Assembly: GCA_016718135.1 (NCBI GenBank)
Contig: JADKEF010000007.1
Location: forward strand, 1-64,000
DNA length: 64,000 nt
Direction: 5' to 3'
Source: Acidobacteriota bacterium
GTDB taxonomy: Bacteria > Acidobacteriota > Blastocatellia > Pyrinomonadales > Pyrinomonadaceae
This document shows positions 26,192-34,633 of this stretch, one piece after another. The notes beneath the pieces were generated by a model. It was not told the origin of the DNA. It worked only from the letters and a program-made list of their open reading frames with translations, and searched no databases. A program made the position numbers and the translations under genes. Positions within the stretch are counted from its first letter, which is position 1. Every line of letters starts with the position of its first letter.

Positions 26192-26644
26192 ATGACAGAC
26201 GAAAACAAAACAATTGAACAACCAACGCTACCGTTCGGTCCCGAGCCGCCTGCGCCAGCGGGCGAGAAAGGGCAGGACGCCCTCGATCTCATTAAGTCAG
26301 AGAACGAACAGCTAAAAGCGATGATCGGAAACGCGGCGGCTCACCGGGAGATAACGGGCGAGCTGGAGCGGATCGGTGCGCGTTCGCCGGAGCTGCTCTG
26401 GGACGTGGTCGCAGGCCGCGTCGAGTTTGACGACGAAGGCCGTCCGGCAAATGTCGCGGCGGTCGTAGCGGAGCTTAAGGCGAAGTTCCCCGAACAGTTT
26501 GGGACGTACATCCCACAGTCGATCGACGGCGGAGCCGGACAAACGGCCACCCCGAGATTGACCAAGGAAGCACTTCGTAGGATGAAACCTGCGGAGATCG
26601 CCGAGCTGGATTGGGCCGATGTAAGGCGAGTACTCGCGAGCTAG
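26192..26644 (+). CDS. Phage scaffold-like protein
   Basis: 150 aa, acidic and helical, with a Pro-rich N-terminus, a coiled coil near LIKSENEQLKAMIGN, and a C-terminal helical region RLTKEALRRMKPAEIAELDW. Size, charge and position between portal and major capsid genes fit a capsid scaffolding protein. The sequence itself is not diagnostic. The ATG follows an A-rich leader without Shine-Dalgarno. Confidence 0.6.
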   Translation: MTDENKTIEQPTLPFGPEPPAPAGEKGQDALDLIKSENEQLKAMIGNAAAHREITGELERIGARSPELLWDVVAGRVEFDDEGRPANVAAVVAELKAKFPEQFGTYIPQSIDGGAGQTATPRLTKEALRRMKPAEIAELDWADVRRVLAS

Positions 26645-26654
26645 GGCTCGTAGC

Positions 26655-26759
26655 AGTGAACAACGAACAACGAACAACGAACAGTGAACAGTGAAAAACT
26701 CACTGATCCGTTGACTCTTCCACTATTCACTTTTCACTATTAACTATTCACTAACAAAA
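26655..26759. repeat. Low-complexity repeats with imperfect inverted symmetry
   Basis: Three direct copies of gaacaac are followed by gaacagtgaacagtgaaaa. About 35 bp later come ttcacttttcactatt and actattcact, roughly complementary to the first part. The repeat fills the gap between scaffold and capsid genes. Confidence 0.6.
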
Positions 26760-26761
26760 TT

Positions 26762-27613
26762 ATGGCACTAGAATTCATTCCCACAGTTTGGGCCTCGAGA
26801 CTGCTCACGGCCCTTGGCAGCGCGCTTGTTTACGGGCAGGCGGGCGTTTGTAATCGCGATTACGAAGGCGAGATACGACGATCCGGCAATACGGTAAAGA
26901 TCGCATCTATCGGCGACGTAACGATCGACGATTATACAAAGGACGAGGACATCGCCGAGCCCGAGGCGTTGACCGACGAAGACCAGAGCCTGCTCATCGA
27001 TCAGGCCAAGTACTTCAATTTTTACGTCGACTCGATCGACCGGGCGCAGCAGAACGTAAACGTGCTGGACGAGGCAATGCGGCGATCGGCGTGGAAGCTG
27101 CGTGACAAAGCCGACACTTTTCTCGCATCGACGCTGGAGGCGGTCGTGCCTGTTGGCAACACTATCGGCACGGTCGGCACGCCAAAGGTCCCGACCAAGG
27201 ACGACGCGTACGAATACCTCGTCGATCTCAGCGTGCTTTTGGACGAAGCCAATACGCCGATCGACGGACGTTTTGTGGTCGTACCGGCTTGGTTTCACGG
27301 GCTGCTGTTGAAAGATGAGCGGTTCATCAAGTCTGGGACGCGGCGTTCGGATGCGGCCATTAGAAATGGCGAGGTCGGCGAAGCCGCGGGCTTCTCGATC
27401 CTAAAATCGAACAACGTCCCGAACACGACCGGCACAAAATACAAAATTATGGCCGGCCATTCCATAGCCACCGCCTACGTCGAACAGATCGTCGACGTCC
27501 AAACCTACAAACCGGAGAAACGCTTCGGCGACGCGGTAAAAGGTTTGCACGTCTACGGCGCAAAGGTAGTTCGCCCGACCAATCTGGCGATGCTGATAGC
27601 AAGTAAATCGTAG
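26762..27613 (+). CDS. Phage major capsid protein (P22 coat-like)
   Basis: 283 aa. The N-terminus (FIPTVWASRLLTALGSALVY, then NRDYEGEI), a GDTVKI-like segment (SGNTVKIASIGDVTI), YFNFYVDSIDRAQ and a C-terminal PTNLAMLI match the P22-type HK97-fold coat family. It forms the capsid shell. It follows the scaffold-like gene and precedes a connector gene, the normal head-module order. It starts after an A/T leader (acaaaattATG) without Shine-Dalgarno. Confidence 0.82.
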   Translation: MALEFIPTVWASRLLTALGSALVYGQAGVCNRDYEGEIRRSGNTVKIASIGDVTIDDYTKDEDIAEPEALTDEDQSLLIDQAKYFNFYVDSIDRAQQNVNVLDEAMRRSAWKLRDKADTFLASTLEAVVPVGNTIGTVGTPKVPTKDDAYEYLVDLSVLLDEANTPIDGRFVVVPAWFHGLLLKDERFIKSGTRRSDAAIRNGEVGEAAGFSILKSNNVPNTTGTKYKIMAGHSIATAYVEQIVDVQTYKPEKRFGDAVKGLHVYGAKVVRPTNLAMLIASKS

Positions 27614-27614
27614 T

Positions 27615-27684
27615 TAAGCGTGCGGTCTTTGACCGCACCTTCGCATAACCCACAGACCCGGCGGTCAAAGACCGCCGGCTTGAC
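27615..27684. repeat. Paired palindromes after the capsid gene
   Basis: tgcggtctttgaccgca (27621-27637) and ggcggtcaaagaccgcc (27660-27676) are each palindromic and also inverted copies of one another, with shared flanks gt(t/c)aagc. This is a different REP-like family from the GGAC type. It could also end or attenuate capsid transcription. Confidence 0.75.
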
Positions 27685-27699
27685 TCCCAAAATTTTGTT

Positions 27700-28020
27700 A
27701 TGGATTATCTTGAACAACTAAAACAACTTACCGCCTGGGACGTCGAACCGACGCTCACCGAGCCCGAGCTCGAAGACATCCTCGCCACCACCGCTCTCGA
27801 AGACGCCGCCGGCCTCGCTCCATTAAACGAAGAATGGTCCCCAACCTACGACCTCAACGCCGCCGTCGCCCAAGCCTGGCTAATCAAAGCCGCCCGAGCT
27901 GCCGCTCTCGTTGACGAACCCACCGCCGGCACCGTCACCTCAAAAATATTCGACAACTGCCGCTCAATGGCACGGATCTATGCGGGGAAACGGAAGATGA
28001 CCCTCGGTCAGCCAATCTAA
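27700..28020 (+). CDS. Phage head-tail connector-like protein
   Basis: 106 aa, helical, with PTYDLNAAVAQAWLIKAARAA and SMARIYAGKRK. These resemble small gp6-like head-completion proteins that dock on the portal. Position just after the capsid gene supports this. It is the last phage gene seen: no tail genes follow, and the next gene is a host-type gene on the other strand. Confidence 0.55.
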   Translation: MDYLEQLKQLTAWDVEPTLTEPELEDILATTALEDAAGLAPLNEEWSPTYDLNAAVAQAWLIKAARAAALVDEPTAGTVTSKIFDNCRSMARIYAGKRKMTLGQPI

Positions 28021-28023
28021 GAA

Positions 28024-28096
28024 ATGGAGCACAGATGAACACGGATCAGGCGGACCAACAAAGATTTCTTAAATCCGAGTTGATCCGCCTGATGTG
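28024..28096. repeat. Intergenic palindromic repeat (ACAGATGAACAC family)
   Basis: aaatggagcacagatgaacacggatcaggcgga is followed by tccgcctgat (28084-28093), complementary to 28045-28054. The left part matches the better-preserved copy at 37321-37414. Confidence 0.55.
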
Positions 28097-28134
28097 TGTT
28101 TCGCCAGCTTGATGAACAGACCCGACGGTCCGTT

Positions 28135-31100
28135 CTACTTTGGATCCAGATTCCACCAATACTGCGGTGCGAGCGGTTTCTGGTTTGGCCAGGTTTGGTT
28201 TAGGGTGTCGGCGTCGAAGAGCTCGCCGTTTTTCATAACCATTTTGATCGAATCCGTGTTGCGGATATCGGTCAGCGGGTTTTTGTCCATAATGATGAGG
28301 TCGGCGAGTTTGCCGGGTTCTAGCGAACCGACATCCTGTTGCAGGCCGATGGCTTCGGCTCCGAAGATGGTGGCGGTGCGGAGCGTGTCGTGGGTGGACA
28401 TGCCGCCTGATTGCATCGCCCAGATCTCCCAGTGAACGCCCATCCCCTGCATCTGTCCGTGGCCGCCGATGCCGACGCGGCCGCCTGCCTTGACGACCTC
28501 AGCCGCACCTTTCGCGATCATCGGGAAGCTGTATTCCTCAGCCCGGAACCACTGCGGACGGCGACGCATCATTGAGTTGATGAGCTCACGCGGGATGAAT
28601 TTGCCGAGACGCTGATTGTTCAAAACGTCAGTCGTCTGGAAGAAGTAATTCTCCGTCCACGGGCCGCCGTAGGCGACGAGGATCGTCGGCGTATAGAACG
28701 TTTTTGTTTTCGCGACAAACTGGATCACGTCATCATAGATCGGCTGGAGCGGCAGGCTGTGCTCGTGGCCCGAGTAGCCATCGATCATCTGCGAGAGATC
28801 GAGCTTCATATCGAGCGCGCCTTCGGTCGTGGGCGTGATCTTGTTATCGGTACAGGCCATCGCGACCATCTGGCGGACGTTGCGGTCGCCGACGACGTAC
28901 TGCTTGAGCGTGTCCGTTTTGTAGGCGTCGCGGTAGCGTTTGATGTAATTGTTGACCGAGTCTTTGTCATCGAGACTCATCTGCGAGAACACGCCGGGCC
29001 CGGTTGTAAATACTCGCGGCCCCAGAATATCGCCCGTTTCGACGAGATCGGCGTAGGCGTAAATATCCGTCGTCGCCGATTGCGGATCGCGGGTTGTGGT
29101 CACGCCGTACGCTAGATTGGCGAGATATGGCCAAACCTGAGTCTGGTGCACATCACGCGGCGGCCACATGTGTGCGTGGACATCGACAAATCCAGGCACG
29201 ATCGTCTTGCCGGTCACGTCAACGATCTTTGCTCCCGCCGGCCGTGCGACTTTTCCGGTTGCACCGATCGCGGTGATCCGATTATCCGTCACGACGATAT
29301 CGCCTTTCTCGATGATCTCATCGCCTTTCATCGAGATGATGCGGGCTCCGGTCAGAACGGCGGTGCCTTTCGGCTTATGGCGTGCTGACGCGACGGTGAT
29401 ATCAACTTCGGTTGTTTTGTCGGAATCGAGATTTTGGCGGTAGAGCTTGGTTCCCCACGACCACGAGACACTCTTGCCGTCGCGGCTAAAATCGAGATAG
29501 TCTCCGCCAAAGACCGACATCTTCTTGACGGGAACATTCGAGGTTGGCGCCGCAACGCTGACGTTGACCGTATCGCGGCCGGTTCGTGGAACGGTAACGA
29601 TGTAGTGCTTGCCCTGAACATCGGCAAACACGCGGCTGCCATCCGGCGAGATACGCATCGAGGTAGCCGAGGGCTGCTGCGGAGGCGTGCCTTTGCCCGT
29701 GATCCGCACATGAACGCGGCGATCAAAACCGTCGAGACGGATCGAGGCAAGCCCCGCTCCGGTAGTTACAAACACGCGATTCGGATCATCCGAAAAATGC
29801 GGCAAACGCCCGCCCTGGGTTGGTGCAATGTGAGTCGCTGCACCGCCGTTCACAGATATGTATCGAAGGTCAGTGCCCGTATTTCCACCGACTCCGGTCA
29901 CCTCACGCTCGCCGTCGTGCTTGCCGTGCAGGATCTCTTCCTCAGGCGACGAATACTCATGGCCCTCGCGAATGTCAGCAAAAAGTTGGTCATCGACCGC
30001 TCCGGTGATAAACACGATCTTCGTATTATCCGGCGAATAAACGGGTGACGAATAGAACGCCGCCGAGGTGGTCAACTGCCTCGCATTCCCGCCTTCCGCA
30101 GGAACCGAAAAGATATGCCCGCCCTTGCTCGACCAAGTGACGAACGCCACGTTGCGTCCATCGGGCGACCACGTCGGCATGAATTCGCCATCGTTGCCGT
30201 TGGTCAAACGCCGTGGCGTCCCGCCCGCGAGATCCATTATGTATAGCTTGCTAAATGCTGTGAAAACAACGCGTTTGCCGTCCGGCGAGACAACCGGATA
30301 GCGAATGAGGCGTGCATTCACGGTCGAGCTGTCATCGACGCGGTAATTAAAATGAACACGCGGCCCGATCTCGGATTCGACATTAACGGTAAAAGGAATG
30401 TTGGTCGCGGCTCCGGTTGCAAAATCGACCTTCGCGATCTTGCCATTGTGCGGGACGATCAGCGAACGCCCGTCAGGCATAAAATCGTAGCCCGGAAAAG
30501 TGTCCCGCGTGGCCCGCGATTCCTGATCATCGCGGGTGGTATTGTTGATCAGCCAGCGTTCGGTATTCGACTCAAGATTGCGAACGCGAAGAGCGGTCTT
30601 GGTCTCGTACCGAGTTGCATAAACAAGGTTCTTACCGTCCGGTGAGAGCAGAGGCCGCATCGCCGAGCCCTGCGTATTTGTGATTCGCGAGGTCTCGCCC
30701 GTATCGCGGTCAAAACGGACAACCTGCCACAGCGGAAAGCGTGCGTTGTAATCAAACGCCCCCTGACGCTGTGCCCAGTAGATGAATTTGCCGTCCGGCG
30801 AGGCCTGAACGCCCATCATATTCTGCCGCGGAGCAGGCGGCGGCCCAGCCTGTCCCGGCCCGGGAAGCGGCGGTGGCGGCGGCCCGATCGACAGGCCCGA
30901 ACCACCATCCTTGTGATACATAAAAGGATGAAATGTGCCGATCGACTGGTCCGATTTTGAGACCATCAGATAGTTGCCGTCCTCGGTCCAGTTTGGCGAG
31001 ACGAACATCGCTTTGGTGTCTTTGGTGATCGCCTTGGCGTCCGACCCATCGGCCTTCATCACCCAGAGATTCTCGGCTCCGCTGCGATCCGTGAGAAATG

Positions 31101-31461
31101 CGATCCATTGCCCGTCCGGCGAAAATTTAGGCTGGCTCTCAAACGACATACCGCCGTGGATGCGCTTCGCGACACCGCCCTCGATCGGCAGCGTGTAGAT
31201 ATCGCCAAGCATGTCGAACGTCATCCATTTCCCATCAGGCGATACGTCGATCGACATCCAAGTGCCTTCCGTGACCGTAAACTTAAGCGTTTCTGCTACT
31301 TTCAGCGGCAGCGGCGGAGTCTCTGGCTTTTTCTCGTCGACCTTCTTCTCGTCCTTTTTCTCGTCAGGCTTAGGGTCCTGGGCAAAGAGCGGCAGCGGCA
31401 TCGCTAGCGTAAACATCGCGAGCATTATGAACATTTTCTTCAACGGGTCAGCAAAACGCAT
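28135..31461 (-). CDS. Secreted TolB-type beta-propeller/amidohydrolase fusion
   Basis: 1108 aa with a signal peptide (MFIMLAMFTLAMPLPLFAQ). Residues about 45-660 carry PD40/TolB-type propeller blades with repeated SPDGKW..F motifs. Residues about 700-1090 form an amidohydrolase (TIM-barrel) domain with the metal motif DVHAHMW (His762, His764), SGHEHSLP, and a closing LADLIIMDKNPL typical of the superfamily. It probably hydrolyses an amide or cyclic imide in the periplasm; the substrate is unknown. AAGGAG lies 5 nt before the ATG. A proline-rich stretch near residue 200 interrupts the propeller. Confidence 0.87.
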   Translation of the reverse strand: MRFADPLKKMFIMLAMFTLAMPLPLFAQDPKPDEKKDEKKVDEKKPETPPLPLKVAETLKFTVTEGTWMSIDVSPDGKWMTFDMLGDIYTLPIEGGVAKRIHGGMSFESQPKFSPDGQWIAFLTDRSGAENLWVMKADGSDAKAITKDTKAMFVSPNWTEDGNYLMVSKSDQSIGTFHPFMYHKDGGSGLSIGPPPPPLPGPGQAGPPPAPRQNMMGVQASPDGKFIYWAQRQGAFDYNARFPLWQVVRFDRDTGETSRITNTQGSAMRPLLSPDGKNLVYATRYETKTALRVRNLESNTERWLINNTTRDDQESRATRDTFPGYDFMPDGRSLIVPHNGKIAKVDFATGAATNIPFTVNVESEIGPRVHFNYRVDDSSTVNARLIRYPVVSPDGKRVVFTAFSKLYIMDLAGGTPRRLTNGNDGEFMPTWSPDGRNVAFVTWSSKGGHIFSVPAEGGNARQLTTSAAFYSSPVYSPDNTKIVFITGAVDDQLFADIREGHEYSSPEEEILHGKHDGEREVTGVGGNTGTDLRYISVNGGAATHIAPTQGGRLPHFSDDPNRVFVTTGAGLASIRLDGFDRRVHVRITGKGTPPQQPSATSMRISPDGSRVFADVQGKHYIVTVPRTGRDTVNVSVAAPTSNVPVKKMSVFGGDYLDFSRDGKSVSWSWGTKLYRQNLDSDKTTEVDITVASARHKPKGTAVLTGARIISMKGDEIIEKGDIVVTDNRITAIGATGKVARPAGAKIVDVTGKTIVPGFVDVHAHMWPPRDVHQTQVWPYLANLAYGVTTTRDPQSATTDIYAYADLVETGDILGPRVFTTGPGVFSQMSLDDKDSVNNYIKRYRDAYKTDTLKQYVVGDRNVRQMVAMACTDNKITPTTEGALDMKLDLSQMIDGYSGHEHSLPLQPIYDDVIQFVAKTKTFYTPTILVAYGGPWTENYFFQTTDVLNNQRLGKFIPRELINSMMRRRPQWFRAEEYSFPMIAKGAAEVVKAGGRVGIGGHGQMQGMGVHWEIWAMQSGGMSTHDTLRTATIFGAEAIGLQQDVGSLEPGKLADLIIMDKNPLTDIRNTDSIKMVMKNGELFDADTLNQTWPNQKPLAPQYWWNLDPK

Positions 31462-31608
31462 AGTTTCTCCTTAGAAAGTGCTACGCGATCCGAATTTCGG
31501 ATCGACGTTCGATCTCATTCAATTGATTGTTGCGAAGTGTAACTGAATTGAGATACGCACAGCAAGAGAGTTTGTTTCAGCCGAGGCGCGACCCCGAGGT
31601 TTTCATCT

Positions 31609-31614
31609 ATAATC
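31609..31614 (+). promoter_or_regulatory. Possible -10 element of trmFO
   Basis: A perfect TATAAT ends 7 bp before the trmFO ATG at 31622, and no Shine-Dalgarno precedes that ATG. If used, the transcript would be nearly leaderless. No convincing -35 box is seen. Confidence 0.35.
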
Positions 31615-31621
31615 AATAGCA

Positions 31622-32941
31622 ATGGACGAATATATAAATGTCATCGGCGGCGGGCTCGCCGGGGTTGAGGCGGCTTGGCAGGCGGCGGAGATGGGGGCGA
31701 AGGTGCGGCTTTATGAGATGCGGCCTGTGCAGCAGACGCCGGCGCATCGGACGGATCAATTGGCTGAGATCGTGTGTTCAAATTCGCTGAAGACGGACGA
31801 GCCGGGAAGTGCTCCTTATTTATTAAAGGAAGAATTGCGGCGGGGCGGTTCGATGGTCTTGGAGGTTGCTCATGCGACGCGTGTTCCGGCAGGAGCGGCT
31901 TTGTCAGTGGATCGCGGGAAGTTTTCGGAGATGATAACGGAGCGGATCGAGGGCCATCCGAATATTGATGTCGTTCGCGAAGAGGTGACTGAGATTCCCG
32001 CTGACGGCGTTTCGATCATCGCGACCGGCCCTCTGACTTCGGACGCTTTGACCAAAGAGATAATGAAGCTCACGGGCGACGATCAGCTTTATTTTTACGA
32101 CGCGATCGCACCGATCATCGCGGCGGACTCGATAGATATGTCGATCGCATTTAAGGCGGCTCGCTATGACAAGGGCGGTGACGACTATATCAATTGCCCG
32201 ATGGATCGCGAGCGGTACGAGCTGTTCATCGACGCGGTGTTGAACGCCAATTCGGTACCACTAAAGCGGTTTGAGGACACGCATTGGTTCGAAAGCTGTC
32301 TGCCCATCGAAGAGATCGCCCGCCGCGGCCCTGAGACTTTACGTTTCGGGCCGATGAAACCAAAAGGGTTGCGCCACCCAAAAACCGGCGAAGAGCCGTA
32401 TGCGTGTGTGCAGTTAAGACAAGAAAATCTCATGGCCGACGCGTATGGAATGGTGGGATTTCAGAACCATCTACGTTACGGCGAGCAGGAGCGTGTGCTA
32501 AAACTCATTCCCGGCCTTGAGAACGCTGAGTTTCTGCAATTCGGCCAGATACATCGCAATACATTTATCAACAGCCCAAAGATCTTAAACGAATCGCTCG
32601 AAACACGCACAAACCCACGCCTATTCTTCGCCGGCCAGATCACCGGCGTCGAAGGCTATGTCGAATCAGTCGCCACCGGCTGGCTCGCTGGCATAAACGC
32701 CGTTCGTGTATTGCGTGATCAGCCGATGTTAACCGCACCAGTTACCTCTGCGATCGGAGCACTGTGCCGTTATGTTTCAAACGTCGAGACGAAGAACTTT
32801 CAGCCGGTGAACATCACGTTCGGATTGCTCGAACCGCTGCCGGTCGAACTGCGTAAGAAGCACCGAAATAAAAGAGAAAGGCACGTCGTCCAAGTCGAGC
32901 GTGCCCTTAAGGATTGGGATGAATGGTATGCGGCGTTATAG
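31622..32941 (+). CDS. trmFO: Methylenetetrahydrofolate-tRNA-(uracil-54-C5)-methyltransferase TrmFO
   Basis: 439 aa, the normal family length. The N-terminal FAD-binding motif is VIGGGLAGVEAAWQ, followed by the conserved RPVQQTPAHRTD and EIVCSNSLK segments. Near the C-terminus is FFAGQITGVEGYVESVATG. The enzyme makes ribothymidine at position 54 of tRNA, using methylene-THF as carbon donor and FADH2 as reductant. The stop overlaps by 6 bp the end of a convergent gene. Confidence 0.96.
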   Translation: MDEYINVIGGGLAGVEAAWQAAEMGAKVRLYEMRPVQQTPAHRTDQLAEIVCSNSLKTDEPGSAPYLLKEELRRGGSMVLEVAHATRVPAGAALSVDRGKFSEMITERIEGHPNIDVVREEVTEIPADGVSIIATGPLTSDALTKEIMKLTGDDQLYFYDAIAPIIAADSIDMSIAFKAARYDKGGDDYINCPMDRERYELFIDAVLNANSVPLKRFEDTHWFESCLPIEEIARRGPETLRFGPMKPKGLRHPKTGEEPYACVQLRQENLMADAYGMVGFQNHLRYGEQERVLKLIPGLENAEFLQFGQIHRNTFINSPKILNESLETRTNPRLFFAGQITGVEGYVESVATGWLAGINAVRVLRDQPMLTAPVTSAIGALCRYVSNVETKNFQPVNITFGLLEPLPVELRKKHRNKRERHVVQVERALKDWDEWYAAL

Positions 32942-33577
32942 AGCTTTCCAATCTTTAGAACTTGTTGTCAGAAATTTCTTCCAAGGAGATTTTCGGTCGT
33001 CGCGATAGAGCCTGATGCGGAAGGTTCGCTGACCGCGTTCGGTACCGCCGATGCCGTTGGTCTTTTGGGTGTAGACCCCGACGAGGTCGAATGAGACGGA
33101 ATTCATCGTGTGCCAGTCGAATTTCGGATCGGCAGGTGGGCCAAACGATTCGATCTTACCGACCACGTTGCCGTAATTGAAACTGCCAAAGATCTCCTGC
33201 ACGGTGAATTTGTCGATCAATGCCTGGATCTCTTGGTTCGTCGGGTTTGGAATGCCCTCGAATCTGTTCGAATTCGGAAATGTCCGCCAGAAAGTGTAAG
33301 CGGCTCCATTCGCGTTATAGGCAGCGTAACCCGTAACGATCTGAGTTACCGACGGGTCTTCAGTCTTTAGCTTCTGGGTGTAGTCACGGGTCCATATCCA
33401 TTTTTGCGAGGACGTGTCCCATGTTCTTGATCCCGGTTTGCCAAACGTAATTGAAATGGTCCGTTCGCCGGACATGTCTTTTTTGATCTGTGCTTCCGAA
33501 GGCTGAGCATTACCGACGATCGTCGATACGATAAGAAAAGCAAAACTGAGTAATCCTAAAGTAGCGGTTCTTTTCAT
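32936..33577 (-). CDS. Secreted protein of unknown function
   Basis: 213 aa with a signal peptide (MKRTATLGLLSFAFLIVSTI, ending near NAQ). The mature part is beta-rich with many aromatic residues (YTFWRTFPNS, FGSFNYGN). I recognise no family. It is convergent with trmFO, overlapping by 6 bp. An AAGGAG lies about 13 nt before the ATG, farther than usual. Confidence 0.75.
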   Translation of the reverse strand: MKRTATLGLLSFAFLIVSTIVGNAQPSEAQIKKDMSGERTISITFGKPGSRTWDTSSQKWIWTRDYTQKLKTEDPSVTQIVTGYAAYNANGAAYTFWRTFPNSNRFEGIPNPTNQEIQALIDKFTVQEIFGSFNYGNVVGKIESFGPPADPKFDWHTMNSVSFDLVGVYTQKTNGIGGTERGQRTFRIRLYRDDRKSPWKKFLTTSSKDWKAL

Positions 33578-33729
33578 AACTTAGTAGCGATCTCCTTTTT
33601 TGTTAAGAAATAAATGAGAACAATACACCCGGCCAAATTCGCAGTCCGGTACATCTGGTGCGAAAATATTCCGAGATGTTAGCACAAGAATGTGTGGAGT
33701 CCTAGATTCTTGCGGAAATTTCTTTCGAT

Positions 33730-34467
33730 ATGGAGCTAACGGCAATACTCATCGTCCTCGCCATCTTCCTCGTCGCCGTGATGTATTCATCAGTCGGCCA
33801 CGGCGGGGCGTCGGGGTATTTGGCGGTGATGGCGTTTTTGGCGGTGGCTCCTGAGGTGACGCGGCCGACGGCGTTGGTGCTGAATCTGTTTGTGGCGACG
33901 ATCGGGACGGTTCAGTTTTATCGCGCAGGGTACTTTTCGTGGCGAATATTTTTGCCCTTCGCGGCGGCGTCGATACCTATGGCGGTGGTTGGCGGGATGA
34001 TAACTCTGCCGACGAACGTCTATAAGATCGTTCTCGGCGCCGTGCTGTGTCTAGCGGCGGTGCGGCTCGCGATCAAGCTAAAGAATGACGACGAGGTGAA
34101 CGATCCGCCGATAATTGCATGTTTGCTGATCGGAGCGATGATCGGTTTACTCTCGGGTATGGTTGGCGTTGGCGGCGGCATTTTTCTGACGCCGATATTG
34201 CTGCTGATGCGATGGGCCGAAACGCGAGTGGCGGCTGGTGTCTCGGTGCTGTTCATTCTGGTAAATTCGGCGGCTGGACTCGTAGGGCAATATTCGAAAG
34301 GCGGTCTGAGCGGCCTGCCAAGCGAGGTCTGGTTATGGATCGCGGCAGCAGTTGTTGGCGGATTTCTTGGCTCGACGTTAGGCAGCAAGAAGTTCGATTC
34401 GATCACTCTGCGGCGCGTTTTGGCGGTGGTGCTATTATTCGCGGGTGTGAAGCTAATTTTAGTCTAG
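33730..34467 (+). CDS. TauE/SafE-family (sulfite exporter-like) membrane permease
   Basis: 245 aa, strongly hydrophobic, about eight membrane segments in two related halves. The family's Gly-rich motifs are VGHGGASGYLAV in the first half and GMVGVGGGIFLTP in the second. The family moves sulfite, sulfoacetate or other small organic anions across the inner membrane; the substrate here cannot be told. It stands alone between a divergent secreted-protein gene and a VWA gene. Confidence 0.88.
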   Translation: MELTAILIVLAIFLVAVMYSSVGHGGASGYLAVMAFLAVAPEVTRPTALVLNLFVATIGTVQFYRAGYFSWRIFLPFAAASIPMAVVGGMITLPTNVYKIVLGAVLCLAAVRLAIKLKNDDEVNDPPIIACLLIGAMIGLLSGMVGVGGGIFLTPILLLMRWAETRVAAGVSVLFILVNSAAGLVGQYSKGGLSGLPSEVWLWIAAAVVGGFLGSTLGSKKFDSITLRRVLAVVLLFAGVKLILV

Positions 34468-34519
34468 GCATATTATCGGCCAGTTTTGCAATCAAACGTT
34501 TTGAAGAATGGTACACCGA

Positions 34520-34625
34520 TTTAACGGAAGCAAACGGATAAGCACTGATCTAAGACCACATTGTCAGCTAGTTTAGATCTGTGTTGATCCGTCCAAATCC
34601 GTTTTATCCGTGTTCTATTTCTTAA
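34520..34625. repeat. Intergenic imperfect palindrome before the VWA gene
   Basis: aaacggataagcactgatctaa near 34532 is answered by ttagatctgtgttgatccg and aaatccgttttatccgtgtt before 34615. The words match the repeats at 28.02 and 37.3 kb. A GTG-started longer VWA frame (34610) would begin inside this repeat, which argues against that start. Confidence 0.6.
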
Positions 34626-34633
34626 CGCCTTTA

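Noticed and set aside
26655..26759. Possible origin or iteron cluster from the gaacaac direct repeats
   Set aside because: Only three short copies, no replication gene nearby, and better explained as a palindromic spacer.
34610..34633. GTG start giving a longer VWA protein
   Set aside because: It lies inside the intergenic palindromic repeat and would place eight residues before a complete signal peptide.
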